From contig NC_045138.2 in NCBI RefSeq assembly GCF_008831285.2, positions 3,948,143-4,012,142 of the forward strand: a stretch of DNA of 64,000 bases, read 5' to 3'. Shown here one piece after another: positions 23,374 to 34,059 of this stretch (the first letter of the stretch is position 1; the number at the start of each line of letters is the position of its first letter). Source of the DNA: Nymphaea colorata (Eukaryota; Streptophyta; Magnoliopsida; Nymphaeales; Nymphaeaceae). Below the pieces are notes generated by a model. The model did not search any database. It saw only the letters and a list, made by a program, of their open reading frames with translations, and was not told where the DNA came from. The position numbers were made by a program, and so were the translations under genes.

Positions 23374-24597
23374 GCCCCCCACTTCTCCCTCTTGGGCAAA
23401 AGTTAACCTTAGGAGAAACCGTAGAGTATTCTCACTTGAAGACTTGGGATTTCTCTTGAGCTCTTTGTCTCTCCCTCTTCCTCTTTCACTCCTCTCCAAC
23501 TTGGAGCAAGCCACAACCCTCTTGGAGGCATCATCTTGGAGTTTCACTCAAGGGAATATTCAATATAGGGTGTTCATTTTTCCAAAAGTTATTCTCACTA
23601 GAGGTATGTAATCAATATCTCATCTCTTTCTTTCTTCATTTTCTCTATTCTTCATCCCCCCTTGGCAAAAGGAGATAGCACTTAACCTCTTTTTAGAAAA
23701 AAGAGGCTATGCTCAAGTGCACCGGGAGCATTGAAAGATGAGATAATCTTTCATTTCATGATTGAATCATATTTTCCCTTTTTTTGAATGTAGCATTGTC
23801 TTCCTTTCTTCATTTTCTTCTCATCTTTATCTCCCTATGGCCAAAGGAGATAGCACTTAATCTCTTCTTAGAAACAAGAGGCTATGATCAAGTACACCGG
23901 GAGCACGGAAAGATGAGATGATCTTTTATTTCATAGTTATATTATGCTCTCCTTTCTAGTTGAATCTTTCTCTTCCTATCATTCTCTCTTTCTCTCTCTC
24001 TCTCTTTCCTTCCTTGAATATTGTTCATGTATCATCCATGCATAGTTGTTTGGATTTCCGTCTATATGTGAATGTATGGTGAGAATGAGAGTATGATTTG
24101 GGGATTCTTTATCCTCATATTGATTTTTGAGGTTGGGACTTGTCCAACCCAGAGAAACCCTCACGAATATTTACATGTTAATATGCATTTGCATGACATT
24201 TTACGTTAGTTTCCTTTTAATCATCCCATTTAGAACCCTAATGAGCATCTTATTGTATGATTTGTTTCCTTCCATACCCAACGGTAGAAGAAATATATTC
24301 CTTGTAGCAAATTAAATCATAACATTCTATGTTTTTATATAAATCATATTTTTTAAAACATTTTCAAAAGAAATCTCTCTAATGGGCCTTGGAGACTTAG
24401 CTTAAGCTCTTGTATGAGTTCAAGCTCCCTTCCGGCCTATATCAAAATTTGAAGATTGCTATTTTCAAATCATTCCTTAATTTTCATATTCATGAAAACG
24501 TATGCGTATATACATGTTATATACGTATGCATGCACAAAAATATCTTTATTTGTTGTTTCTCTTTCTATGATTTAACATACATTTATAAACTCTCGT

Positions 24598-24646
<49 letters not shown>
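24598..24646. repeat. (TA)n microsatellite
   Basis: An alternating TA run, with one interruption near 24,610, inside the 5' LTR. Confidence 0.9.
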
Positions 24647-25600
24647 GTGTATTCCATTTTAAAATCTCTCTTTCTGATCTTCTCTTCTCTACTTGATATA
24701 ATATCATTTTCATAAGCTTTTATATATGTATACAAATACATATCTTTCTTTTTCAAAACATGTGATTTTATGATTTTCAAGATCTTTTTCTTTCTCGATA
24801 TCCCTCTTTGGATGTAGTCCTTCATCTTTTTCATTCTTCCAATATCTTACCATTTAAGATTTTAATTTTTAATTTACCGACTTCATTAAGACCACAAACC
24901 AAGTAATGACCCAATATTGGAATCATGCTTGATGGTCTACAATCTCTATCCATTTTAAAAACTTTTCCTTCTTATATACAATAATTATAACAACGAAACT
25001 TAGATGTATGTTGGTAGAATGACTTAGATGTTGTGGTAGGAATGACTTTAGATGAATGTTGTGGTAGAAATGTTTTACATTCTTTCAATCATATAAGGTA
25101 AATGCATTTATGCATTCTCACCAACTTTATTTCACTTATGATCACAAGCACCTCTCCAAAAGAACTTAAGCAAGAAGGGATGAGCTCTAGATAGGTGGTA
25201 ACCAAATTAGAGCAAAATCTCAAACCTACTTAAAGTCTTAAGAGAACACTAAAGTGATTTGAAAATGATTTCACAAGTTTTTCAAATGATATTTACTAGT
25301 TTCACTTTTTCCTTAAAACATTTCACATTTTCAAGCAATACTTCAAGAACTTTTTCAAAAGTTTGAAACTTCAAACTTTCAATATTTTCTACACCGCATA
25401 TAGAATCAAGAAGATGTTTAAGTTAAAACGAAATGCATCAATGATAAACATAGTCCTTGGGTTGATTACCCCCGGTAAAGGTGCTGGGAACGGTCGATCC
25501 TCGTACCAATGGGCAAGTCCCTTTCTTTTCTCTTTCAAAACAAAAACCTCATTTTTCTAGAGCACTCCAAAACCAATGAAAATTTTGGGATGCAAACAGA

Positions 25601-25619
25601 TGGCGACCGTGATGGGACC
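25601..25619 (+). other. Primer binding site of the non-coding element
   Basis: TGGCGACCGTGATGGGACC, two bases after the LTR end. It matches the sites of elements 1 and 2 with at most one or two differences. Confidence 0.75.
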
Positions 25620-26479
25620 CGTCATCGTTTGGCTATGATTATAATTGATGCATTTTTACTATCTTGAACATCCCACATATTGCCAATGATAAAGCATGTC
25701 CCCTATTTTGATATTGACCCCATTGGCACTTCATTGCATTGCTTGGTGATTGTGCTTTCTTTCATTCAAATAAGACTAATTGAGGAGGATTAATCATGTT
25801 CACCTAGATTTAGTATCAAATACAACCCTCCTTAATTTAAGAGTTGTTTGAAGACAATGTTTGTTGTTCTTCTTATTTTAATCATCATCTTAGGTAACAT
25901 TGCATTAGAGACAACTCATTTTACATGATTTCTTATATTTTAAAATTTTTGATACCTATTTTGTCCCGGTTATCGTGTTGTCGGGCTTAGCTTAGGCGGT
26001 AGCACAAGATTAAGCTTTACAACTAGACCACACCTTGGGCGGGAAAACCCCTCATTAGTACCATGAGTGGTAATTTGTGGTATATCAACGAGTGTTCAGG
26101 AAGAAGTTGATAAACCTTACCCTTAGTTGCCAAATGAAGAAGTCTATGCTCGTACTAAGCCTCTTGGCTAAGGTATATTGGCATATCTTATATGAAATAA
26201 TTATACTCAATCAAACCCAATTCAATTAGGGTCCTATGCTCCTTTTCCAAATATATGCATGATAAAGGTGACTTTAAAAAATGTTGGATGTTTATCATTG
26301 TATGATGATTGCATGTGTGTCTTCCATACAATCTTTGATCAATTGAATAATTGTACATTCTATTTTTTTTATTTAAATTAATGTCTTCTTCGATCATCTC
26401 TATATAATTTTCAACATGATCACACCATAAGCTCATGCTTTACCCCTACTACCTAAATGACATTGTTTTTTTCAAATAT

Positions 26480-27850
26480 TGTCATCTGTTTTTCTGAATC
26501 ACTTCAAGACCTACATTTTCAATCTCTCATCTATTCATTTGTCCAACTTCATTTTAAACATGATAGCCAGTTATTGGCTCAATTACGAACTTTGCTTGAC
26601 TTAGGTCATGCATTCTTTTGCTCTCATTTTAGCCAAATATTTTCCAAGTTTCAATACCTATGATGTGTCTTTCCTCACATTTTATTATTTTCATAATTTC
26701 ATTGGATCATCAACTATTCCTTGGCAAGTCTACTTCTCTAGAGTTGCTTCAAAATCTACATTTTACATTGTCTATCCCTTATTTATTTGTCTGACTTCAT
26801 ATTCTTGAACATGATGGCCACCTATTGGCCCAATTATCAACTCACTTGCCTCAAGTCATGCATTATTTTTTTTCCTCATAACTTTCTAGCTTCAATGCAC
26901 ATAGTGTGTCTTTCTTTCCATGGGTCATCAATTATTCTTTGACAAGTCCATCTTTTTGAATTGCTTTAAAATGTACATTTCATCATACTTTGTCAATCTC
27001 TCATTTATTTGTCTTACCTCATGTTTCTCATGTTTTCTAACTCAATTACCAACTTTGGTTGGCTTAGGTCATACATTCTTTTTCTTATCCTTAATACTCA
27101 TAGGGTGTAATTCTTTGTATTTTACTACTCCATAAGTTGGGACATCGATTGCTCTTTGTCAATCCATCAGTTATTTGTCTGGAATTACATTCTTAAGCGT
27201 GACTCTGCTTGACAATTTTCTAGCATCAACACCCATAGTATATCTTTCTCCTTATTTTATTACTTTCAAGATTTCATTGGGCTATTATTTTATTCCCAAT
27301 TGAATGCCAATTTTTGCTTTACTCGATTATACTCTATTTTCAATTGTTAGACATGCATGAATGAAACATCATGTATTGATAAATTGCTCATAATTCTCTT
27401 TATCTTCCTCTATTATCAACTTGATATCTTTCTATGAGAATCACTATTTACCGAGCATATTTCTACAATATATTTCTTTTATACAAGCTTTCTCCCAATT
27501 GCATGTCAAAATTGTTTTATGTTGAAGCTCAGACATGTGATATTACCTTTCACACTTACATATCACTTTTCTTAATCTAATTTTGTCTATTCATTCTATT
27601 GAGGCAACTTCCATTAGTGTCTCCGCCTCAACCTCAGTCAGTGATCAACATGTGCTTGACTCGGGCCATACATTTTTTTGTTTCCACACTTATATTTAGC
27701 ACAATAAGTTTTTGGCTTCAAAACATATGGTGTGTCTTTCTACCATTTTTTTACTTCCATGATTTTATTAGGTCATCATTTACTCCAAGATTTTTACTAA
27801 TGCTCTGATTACATTCTATTTTCAATCGTTGGACATCTAATTTTTGACTC
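26480..27850 (+). repeat. Degenerate long tandem repeats inside the non-coding element
   Basis: A loosely repeated block contains 'ctcaattac(g/c)aactt', 'cttaggtcatgcattctttt', 'tgtgtctttc' and 'ttattttcatgatttcattgg'. It recurs near 26,575, 26,830, 27,035, 27,200 and 27,650. Spacing is irregular, mostly 170-260 bases, and copies are well diverged. There is no coding frame through it. It takes the place of the genes. Confidence 0.55.
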
Positions 27851-28765
27851 ATTCATTCACCTTGGTTCAATCTATATCTTCTTGAGTCAAACCTCATATA
27901 TATATACTCTACTTGAGATTTAATTATTTCGAAATTGAGATGTTCCATTTTCCTATATTATCAACTTGATATCTCGCTATGAAAATTTTCATCTACCGAT
28001 CATATTCTTATAACAAATTTCTCTCCTACAAGCTTTGTCTCAATTTCTTCACCTCAAGACAAAACACAAATTCTTGCATACCAAAGTTCATATATATGTC
28101 ATTACCTTGCACCCTCATTTCCATGTTAAGGGAACATATACCTCATTTTTAAAATTTTGTTCATACTTTATTTGATTGAGGCAATTTTCATTACTTTCTT
28201 CGCCTCAGTCTCAATCCAAGACATCAACCTTTTATCTTCTACCCAGCATTCTATTTTGAATAAGATCCTATCAATCATGGAAATTGTTAATACTGGGACA
28301 TTTTTTTTAATATTTCAAGGATATTTCTAAATATCTTTTGCGACAAATATTTTTCATGAACAATTATCATTGTCCATAGAAAAAGAGATCATATCCCAAT
28401 CAAATCAAGCAGTTGTTAAGGTAAAGATTTGATCAAGCACAATCCGGCCGCTAGGCTCGGAGCTTTCTAAAAGCTAGCTCAACCATGTCACTAGACAAGA
28501 GATTTTTATGGAGCAAGCACAACTTGGCCGTTTGGCTAAGGGCTTTTTCAAATCTAGCTCAACCCAAACGCTAGTTTGGGGAATTTTAACAAGTTCAAAA
28601 TCCAGCCTTGGGTGAAAACAAAAATTTCACCAAAAGGCACTCAAGGTGATAGGAAATTTTCTTGTCACAACCAATGAAGGAACAATAGGGTCTCAGCCAT
28701 TGCTTCAACAAAGGTGTTCGAGGTGATGAAGGTTATTTCCTGTCATTGCCACTTGTTTTTTTACA
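27851..28765 (+). other. Non-coding interior of the element
   Basis: There is no open frame of note. Some internal similarity exists between 28,435-28,480 and 28,510-28,570 ('caagcacaa...ccg...ggct...gctagctcaacc'). Confidence 0.45.
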
Positions 28766-28771
28766 ACACAT

Positions 28772-29140
28772 TCAGGAAAGGGGTTAAACCTGAAACTATG
28801 GACCAAAGAGCAACCCACGCAGGCAAGGGGTTAAACCTGCAATGCAAGCCAAAACAACCCACGCAGGTAAAGGGGTTAAACCTGCACTGCAAGCCAAAGC
28901 AACCCATGTAGGTAAAGGGGTTAAACCTGCACTACAAGTCAATGCAGCCCACACTAGTAAGCTTTTGAACCTGCATGCTAACGCAATGCACACAGGTAAG
29001 GGTTTGAACTTGCAATGCGAGCCAAGGCAACCCATTTCAGGAGGTTAAACCTGTATTCAATATTGGCAAACCCATGCAGGAAAGGGGTTAAACCTGCAAT
29101 ATAAGCTCAAACAACCCATTCAGGTAAGGGGTTAAGCGTG
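28772..29140 (+). repeat. Minisatellite, about 45 bases x 8-9, before the 3' LTR
   Basis: The shared phrase 'aggggttaaacctgca' recurs near 28,780, 28,828, 28,873, 28,918, 28,962, 29,001, 29,042, 29,085 and 29,130. Most units also carry 'aagccaaagcaacccatg'. Spacing is 40-48 bases. It lies in the 3' untranslated part of the element, where Tat/Ogre elements are known to carry variable tandem repeats. The repeats are contiguous and diverged and have no unique spacers, so this is not a CRISPR. Confidence 0.85.
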
Positions 29141-29224
29141 AAACATCTCTCCAAAAATGTTTTGTTTGAAAAATTTGTGGTGCTTATCTTTGTCACTAAG
29201 CACGGTTAGCACCGGCTCAGTAAC

Positions 29225-29233
29225 AAAGAGGGG
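29225..29233 (+). other. Polypurine tract of the non-coding element
   Basis: AAAGAGGGG, four bases before the 3' LTR start. It is the expected plus-strand primer site. Confidence 0.6.
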
Positions 29234-29237
29234 CATC

Positions 29238-30150
29238 TATAATCACCCCAAATTTTTTTTAAAAAAATAATGCCCTCTTTTATTAAAAACACAAAACCTA
29301 ATTTTTGGATCTAAATTGGTCTAAAGCCACAATCCAAATTCAAATTAGATCCTAAAACCCAAGTTCAAATCCAAATCAAACATTTGAGAACCATTTGCCA
29401 TTCCTTTTAACAAAAAGGCCTCCTTTTAGAGGGTGATTTTGGTCTTTTTGGTAAACAAGACCAATTTGCCCCTCTTTTTTTATAAAAAACCTCCTTTTAG
29501 AGGGTAATTTTAGTCTTTTTGGGTGGATAAGACTAATTTGCCATTTTTTTGACCAAAAAACCTCCTTTTAAAGGGTAATTTTAGTCTTTTTGGGTAGACA
29601 AGACCAATTCGCCCTTCTTTTTGATCAAAAAACCTCCTTTTAGAGGGTAATTTTGGTCTTTTTGGTAAACAAAACCAATTTGCTCCTCTTTTTTTATAAA
29701 AGACCTCATTTTAGAGGGTAATTTTAGTCTTTTTGGGTGGATAAGACCCATTTGCGCTTCATTTTGACCAAAAAACCTCCTTTTAAAAGGTAATTTTAAT
29801 CTTTTTAGGTGGACAAGACCGATTTGCCCTTCCTTTTGACCAAAAAAATCTCCTTTTAAAGGGTGATTTTAGTTTTTTTTGGTCAAAAAATTCAAATTTT
29901 GGGTTTTGGCTCCAAAATCCTATATAAATACCTTCGATATCCCACATCTTGGGCAAGATTGGCCCTTGGGAGAAACTCTAGTGTATTCTCACTTGAAGAC
30001 TTAGAATTTCTCTTGAGCTCTCTCTCTTTCTTGCTCTTCTTCTCTCCATTTCCCTCTCCAACTTGGAGCAAGTTACAACTCTCTTGGAGGCATCATCTTG
30101 GAGTTTCACTCAAAGGGGATTTTCAAGTGAACCTCTCTATTTTTCTTAGG
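29238..30150 (+). repeat. 3' LTR of the non-coding element, truncated
   Basis: It starts TATAATCACCCC and follows the 5' LTR closely through seven U3 repeats and a TATA box (29,923-29,930). The family sequence is lost at about 30,150, just after 'tttttcttagg'. About two thirds of the LTR is missing, so no target-site duplication can be read. Confidence 0.75.
29923..29930 (+). promoter_or_regulatory. TATA box of the truncated 3' LTR
   Basis: TATAAATA at the position equivalent to 8,220 and 23,367. A 3' LTR with its promoter facing right could in principle start read-through transcripts toward 30,200-33,000. Confidence 0.5.
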
Positions 30151-30545
30151 AGTGAAACCAGGAGGAGTAGATGAATTCATCTTGTTGGCATTGGCACATA
30201 GCTCCATGTCATCACCCAAACCCGTCGTCATCTTTTCTAGCATAGATTTGATGGGAGTGTGCATTACTTTTTATACTTTGCTTGGTGGTTCAGGGATCCC
30301 CTTGTCATATTGGAGAGTAAAGTAGTTATCTTTAAGTGGTGGAGAAGGGCCAGCGTCTTCTTCATCCACATTACTGTTCGCAGTCTGCAGAAGACCGAAC
30401 TTATTGTGTAATCATTTTCCCACAGCTTTGCTGTTAATCCATGGCTTTCTTTTTGGTAGGTGAAACACTCTAGTAGACATGTGTACCATAGATTCACTCA
30501 AATCCTGAAGCAACCCTTAATGAAGGGGGAGGTCTTCTATTCATG
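30151..30545 (-). pseudogene. Unassigned protein-coding-like fragment
   Basis: Read on the minus strand, one frame runs for about 120 codons with only two or three stops. It contains 'MVHMSTRVFHLPKRKPWINS', 'FGLLQTANSNVDEEDAGP' and 'NYFTLQYDKGIPEPPSKV'. The composition looks like real protein rather than noise. I do not recognise the family; a retroelement polyprotein piece is possible. It begins exactly where the truncated 3' LTR ends. Confidence 0.4.
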
Positions 30546-30710
30546 TCCGGGTTGCTTCCACTCACTTATGTAACCCAATCTCTAGATATCTCACAAAGAC
30601 AACTTCTACAAACGATAAAAATCTATTTAGTAGTACGCTTTCCTATCAAAGAAGTACTTATTGGCGACAAATTGGTAGGGACCATGCCAAACCCGAGCTG
30701 CCCTACAATA

Positions 30711-30713
<3 letters not shown>

Positions 30714-30773
<60 letters not shown>
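30714..30773. repeat. (TA)n microsatellite
   Basis: An uninterrupted alternating run of about 60 bases. Confidence 0.95.
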
Positions 30774-30774
<1 letters not shown>

Positions 30775-30775
<1 letters not shown>

Positions 30776-31404
30776 GATTAGCCCGGCCTTCTTCCTTTTC
30801 CACCCAAACCTTCTTCCTTTTCACCTGACGGCTGACCTTCACCCGACGAGTGATGGCGGGTGGCAGTGATGACTTTCGGCGACGTCCGGTCGTTGCCGGC
30901 AGCAATCGGCGACGGACAGGTAAGTGGGTTTTTTTTCTTGTCAAGTTTAACTGTGTTCTTCATTTTGGGGTTTTTTAAGGTTTCAGATTTTGTAACTCAT
31001 TAACTTTTTGTTGCATGATGCGTGATGTGTGATGGGTTGTTCGTTGATCTTCGTTGGTAACTCTCTAAATAACCATAGATAAAACTGATGATGCTCTTTT
31101 AGACACTTGTAATTTGACAAGAAGCACTTATTGCTGAGAAATTCCAATTTTAAGTGCATTTCAAAAGCTTGTATCTTCTACAGGCGGTGATCTTGCTAAT
31201 CTATCCGCTGCTTGCATCATTCAGTGCTAATCGATTTTCCAACAGTTCAGCGGTTCTACTGCTGAATCTACTGGTTCGACATGGGCCATAACAGAGATGG
31301 TCCTTTAAATTTTGGTGATATAAAAAGTCAAGTTAGTCAACAAACCATCAGGTCCATCACGAAGATCAACGAACAACCCATCACGCTTGCTGTTGTAGTG
31401 TTGT
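30775..31404 (+). other. GC-richer upstream region of the hAT relic, possible spliced leader
   Basis: 30,830-30,920 is unusually GC-rich for this window and ends ACAG/GTAAGTGGG, a good plant 5' splice site. Acceptor-like TTCTACAG/G lies near 31,182 and CCAACAG/T near 31,246. This may be the 5' untranslated part of the hAT gene that follows. A 26-base perfect inverted repeat is embedded in it. Confidence 0.35.
31029..31384. repeat. 26-base perfect inverted repeat with a 304-base interior
   Basis: The arm at 31,029-31,054 (GTGATGGGTTGTTCGTTGAT and six more bases) is the exact reverse complement of 31,359-31,384. It could be the ends of a small foldback element or a hairpin in the leader of the hAT relic. 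Confidence 0.85.
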
Positions 31405-31690
31405 ATGACACTTAGAAATTATAGTTTAATTTCTATACTATATACTATATTTTATGCTAATTGTACACCATTTAATGTAGCTAGAAGTCCATTTTGGAGA
31501 GATTTAGTTACATTTATTGTAAATTCTAACTTGTCTGGTTATGTTCCCCCTAGTTTTGAAAGGCTTCGTACTGTACTACTAGAACAACAAAAGGCTCAAG
31601 TGAATTAATTGTTAGAGTATCCAAAGGTAACTTGGGAGCGACGTGGAGTTTCTATTGTTTCTGATGGCTGGACAGATTTGCAAAGGTGCC

Positions 31691-31792
31691 CTCTTATTAA
31701 TTTCATTGCAACTTTAACAAATTCACCAATTTTCTTATAGATGCTCTCTTATTAATTTCATTGCAACTTTAGCAAATAGACCAATTTTCTTA
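31691..31792 (+). repeat. 55-base tandem duplication inside the hAT relic
   Basis: 'ctcttattaatttcattgca' and the rest of a 47-base block occur at 31,691-31,737 and again at 31,746-31,792 with three differences. The first copy ends in an in-frame TAG, so the duplication belongs to the decay of the gene. Confidence 0.85.
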
Positions 31793-32974
31793 AAAACAAT
31801 AGATGCATCTGGTGAATAATAAATTGCTGAATATTTGAAATGATTGTTTATGGAAATGATTGAAGAAGTGAGAAAAGAGAAGGTTGTTCAAATAATAACA
31901 GACAATGCACTTGTATGTAGAGCAGTTGGAATTGCAATAGAACATGAGTACCCTCATATGTTTTGGACTCCTTGTGCAATCCACAACTTAAATTTGGCTC
32001 TAAAGAGTATATGCAATCCACCAAGTAAAGAGCAAGACCCTCAAGCTTATGAATTATGTTCATGGATTGAAGACTGAGAAAAAGATGTGAGGAACATTAG
32101 AAATTTCATAGTAAATCATCAACGTGCACTTTCCATTTATAACAAACATTCTAATCTAAAATTGTTAAGAGTTGCATAGACACATTTTGCATCCTTAATT
32201 GTTATGGTCAAAAGGATAAAAATGGTTAAAAGTGCATTGATCAGTATGGTGACTGATGATGATTGGAATTTTTATCATGCTGATGATGATGACAATGCTT
32301 AAGCACTCAAAAGACTGATTCTTGAAGACAAGTGGTGGGATAAAATCATTTATTTTCTTGCGTTCACATAGCCTATTTGGGCGATGTTGAGAGTTCTTGA
32401 TTGTGATAATTCAATATTGCACTGTGTTTATGAGATGTGGGACACAATGATTGAAAAAATTCAAGGCGTCATTTTTAAGCATGAGAAAAAAAATATTGCC
32501 ACTTGAAGATTCAACATTTTTTTATCATGTGCATAAAATATTGATTGCAAGATGGGATAAAAGTAGCAATCATCTTCAATGCATGACACATACATTAAAT
32601 CTTAAATATTATGGAAAAAAGTGGCTTGTTGAGGGTATTGGAAGAACCCCAATACATCAAAATCGTCAAGCTAATGATGAGTTTGAAAGGTTTACTACTG
32701 GAATTGGAGAAGATGTATGTGCAACTGCAGATAAAGATGATTATCCATCTATATCTTGGTGGATTAAACATGGATTTACTTCTCCTACTCTTCAATACCT
32801 TGCTTTCATATTACTAGTTCAACCTGCTACATCTTCATGCCGTGAGAGAAATTGGAGTATATATTCACAAATCCATACTATCAAACGAAATAATCTCACA
32901 AGCAAACGTGCGAAAGATTTGGTTTATGTGCATTCTAACCTTCGACTTCTATCACGAAGCAAAAAAGAATACAG

Positions 32975-33071
32975 GTAAATAAGTATATAATTTATCGATT
33001 TAGACGTTTCTCTTCTGAGTTATTATTAGCTAATATCATAATAATTACAATTATTTTTTTTTGTCCTTTAG
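32975..33071 (+). other. Probable intron in the hAT relic
   Basis: Coding sequence reads up to ACAG, then GTAAATAAG, and resumes after a T-rich stretch ending TCCTTTAG at 33,071. The downstream frame continues with an acidic tail. Length is 97 bases, typical of plant introns. Confidence 0.5.
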
Positions 33072-33514
33072 GGAAGGAGAAACTAAATCTTGGGACGTGA
33101 ATGTTGAGGTCTTTAACTTAGAAGACGACAATGAACTTGAAGTTGTTAATTCAAGATTCGAAGAACTTCTATTCCATCAACATGTGAAACTGTGGATGAA
33201 AAAGATGTGTCTGAGGACGATGTGGGCATTGACAATGAGTAGAATGATGATAATCATGATATTGATAAACAATGTTTTGTGATAAAAATCTTTTGTTTAT
33301 TTTTTTTTCAATTTATAATCTTTTGAGAATATTATATTTGTCGTATCCGCGTATCTCGAAATTGTGAAACTTGCCATATCGGCACCCGTATCCGCAACCG
33401 TATTGTACCCGCACCCATGTGACATAGATAAATAGCAAGATGATGTTTCTTGTTTTCTGATATACTACAAAAGAACTACTCATCATGAAGCATGTATCTT
33501 TTGATTAGCCTATA

Positions 33515-33625
33515 AGTTGGAGCATGGCAAGGGAGGCACCTTGAGGCACGAAATGTAGACCCTGTACCCTAAGGGGATAAGAGGTTGAGTGAGGGCTTCA
33601 ACCTCTCTTGGTCGGCGGGTCATCC
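33515..33625 (+). repeat. Dispersed SINE-like repeat, copy 3
   Basis: It shares 'ggcaccttgaggcacgaaa', 'accctgtaccctaaggggat' and 'gagtgagggcttcaac' with the copies at 1,972 and 4,511. It looks truncated at its left side. Confidence 0.4.
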
Positions 33626-33877
33626 CGCTCACCCGAAGTGCATATCTTTTCATGTAGGTTCGCAATGAAAAATGCGGCCATATAACTTGCCAATTGCCAC
33701 ATGTTGGCAGATTCTGGTTAGCAAAACCTTTAAGCTTTTTACTGCCTTGAGGGGGAAAAATTAACTCCCACATGAAAAGCTGTATCCTAACAAGGTCTGT
33801 AACCATTTATTACTAAGACTAGGCACCCTTAGTTTTAGATAAAATATTTCAAGATTACAGGTGTCATGTCCTTAATT
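33626..33877. other. No gene seen
   Basis: Unassigned sequence between a repeat and the laccase exon. If the laccase fragment once had a 3' untranslated region, it would lie here. Confidence 0.4.
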
Positions 33878-34059
33878 TCACTGATCAGATGGGTCATAAC
33901 CGCCACTGTTGTCAATAATCTCCGCATCTGAGCACTTGGGCATATACGGAGGTGGAGGCAACATGCTGTTCTCATTTGTAGGACCATTCTTCACAATAAA
34001 TACCGTTGCCATCCCCCACGTAAAATGGCGTTCAAAGTGGCAATGCAGGAGCCAAACAC
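33878..34059 (-). pseudogene. Laccase, orphan last exon
   Basis: On the minus strand the frame 'GVWLLHCHFERHFTWGMATV' and 'MLPPPPYMPKC' is the C-terminal end of plant laccases. It has the His-Cys-His copper-ligand motif (HCHFERH) and the Leu-Pro-rich tail. A splice acceptor (CGTACAG) sits directly before it, and the split glycine codon gives the phase expected of the laccase last exon. No other laccase exon is visible in the 1.4 kb upstream on the minus strand, nor elsewhere in the window. Laccases oxidise monolignols outside the cell. A lone last exon cannot do so, hence pseudogene. Confidence 0.85.

Larger units (their letters stand above)
22692..25598 (+). repeat. 5' LTR of the non-coding element
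   Basis: About 2.9 kb, starting TGTAATCACCCC and ending GATGCAAACA, two bases before the primer binding site. It has seven 72-base U3 repeats (shared phrase near 22,878, 22,950, 23,024, 23,094, 23,166, 23,236 and 23,306), a TATAAAT box at 23,367, and only two copies of the 'ccaaaggagatagc' unit (near 23,660 and 23,836). A TA microsatellite lies at about 24,598-24,646. Confidence 0.8.
22692..30150 (+). mobile_element. Non-coding relative of the Tat/Ogre-like element, with both LTRs
   Basis: The 5' LTR (22,692-25,598) is followed by a primer binding site, a leader matching that of elements 1 and 2, about 3 kb without any coding domain, a tandem repeat array, a polypurine tract and a 3' LTR (29,238-30,150, truncated). 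ORF1, gag, protease, RT, RNase H and integrase are all absent. Such an element could only have moved with proteins made by a relative, a large non-autonomous derivative. The LTR starts agree closely (TGTAATCACCCC and TATAATCACCCC), which supports pairing them. Confidence 0.75.
31405..33245 (+). pseudogene. hAT-family transposase, decayed
   Basis: Domains appear in the expected order in interrupted frames. A DUF659-type block has 'PPSFERLRTVLLEQQ', 'GVSIVSDGWTD' and 'VVQIITDNA...FWTPCAIHNLNLAL'. A middle part follows, then the hAT C-terminal dimerisation region ('FILLVQPATSSCRERNWSIY', 'RAKDLVYVHSNLRLL'). The likely acidic residues of the hAT active site are still present (SDGWTD, TDNA, CRERNW). 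It is broken by TAA at 31,606, a stop inside a 55-base tandem duplication (31,691-31,792), and more stops and shifts between 32,078 and 32,450. An intron-like gap (GT at 32,975, AG at 33,070-33,071) leads to a last exon. No terminal inverted repeats were found. Confidence 0.85.

Noticed and set aside
28772-29140. CRISPR-like regular repeats
   Set aside because: The units are contiguous, diverged and lack unique spacers, and the DNA is plant nuclear. It is a minisatellite in a retroelement.
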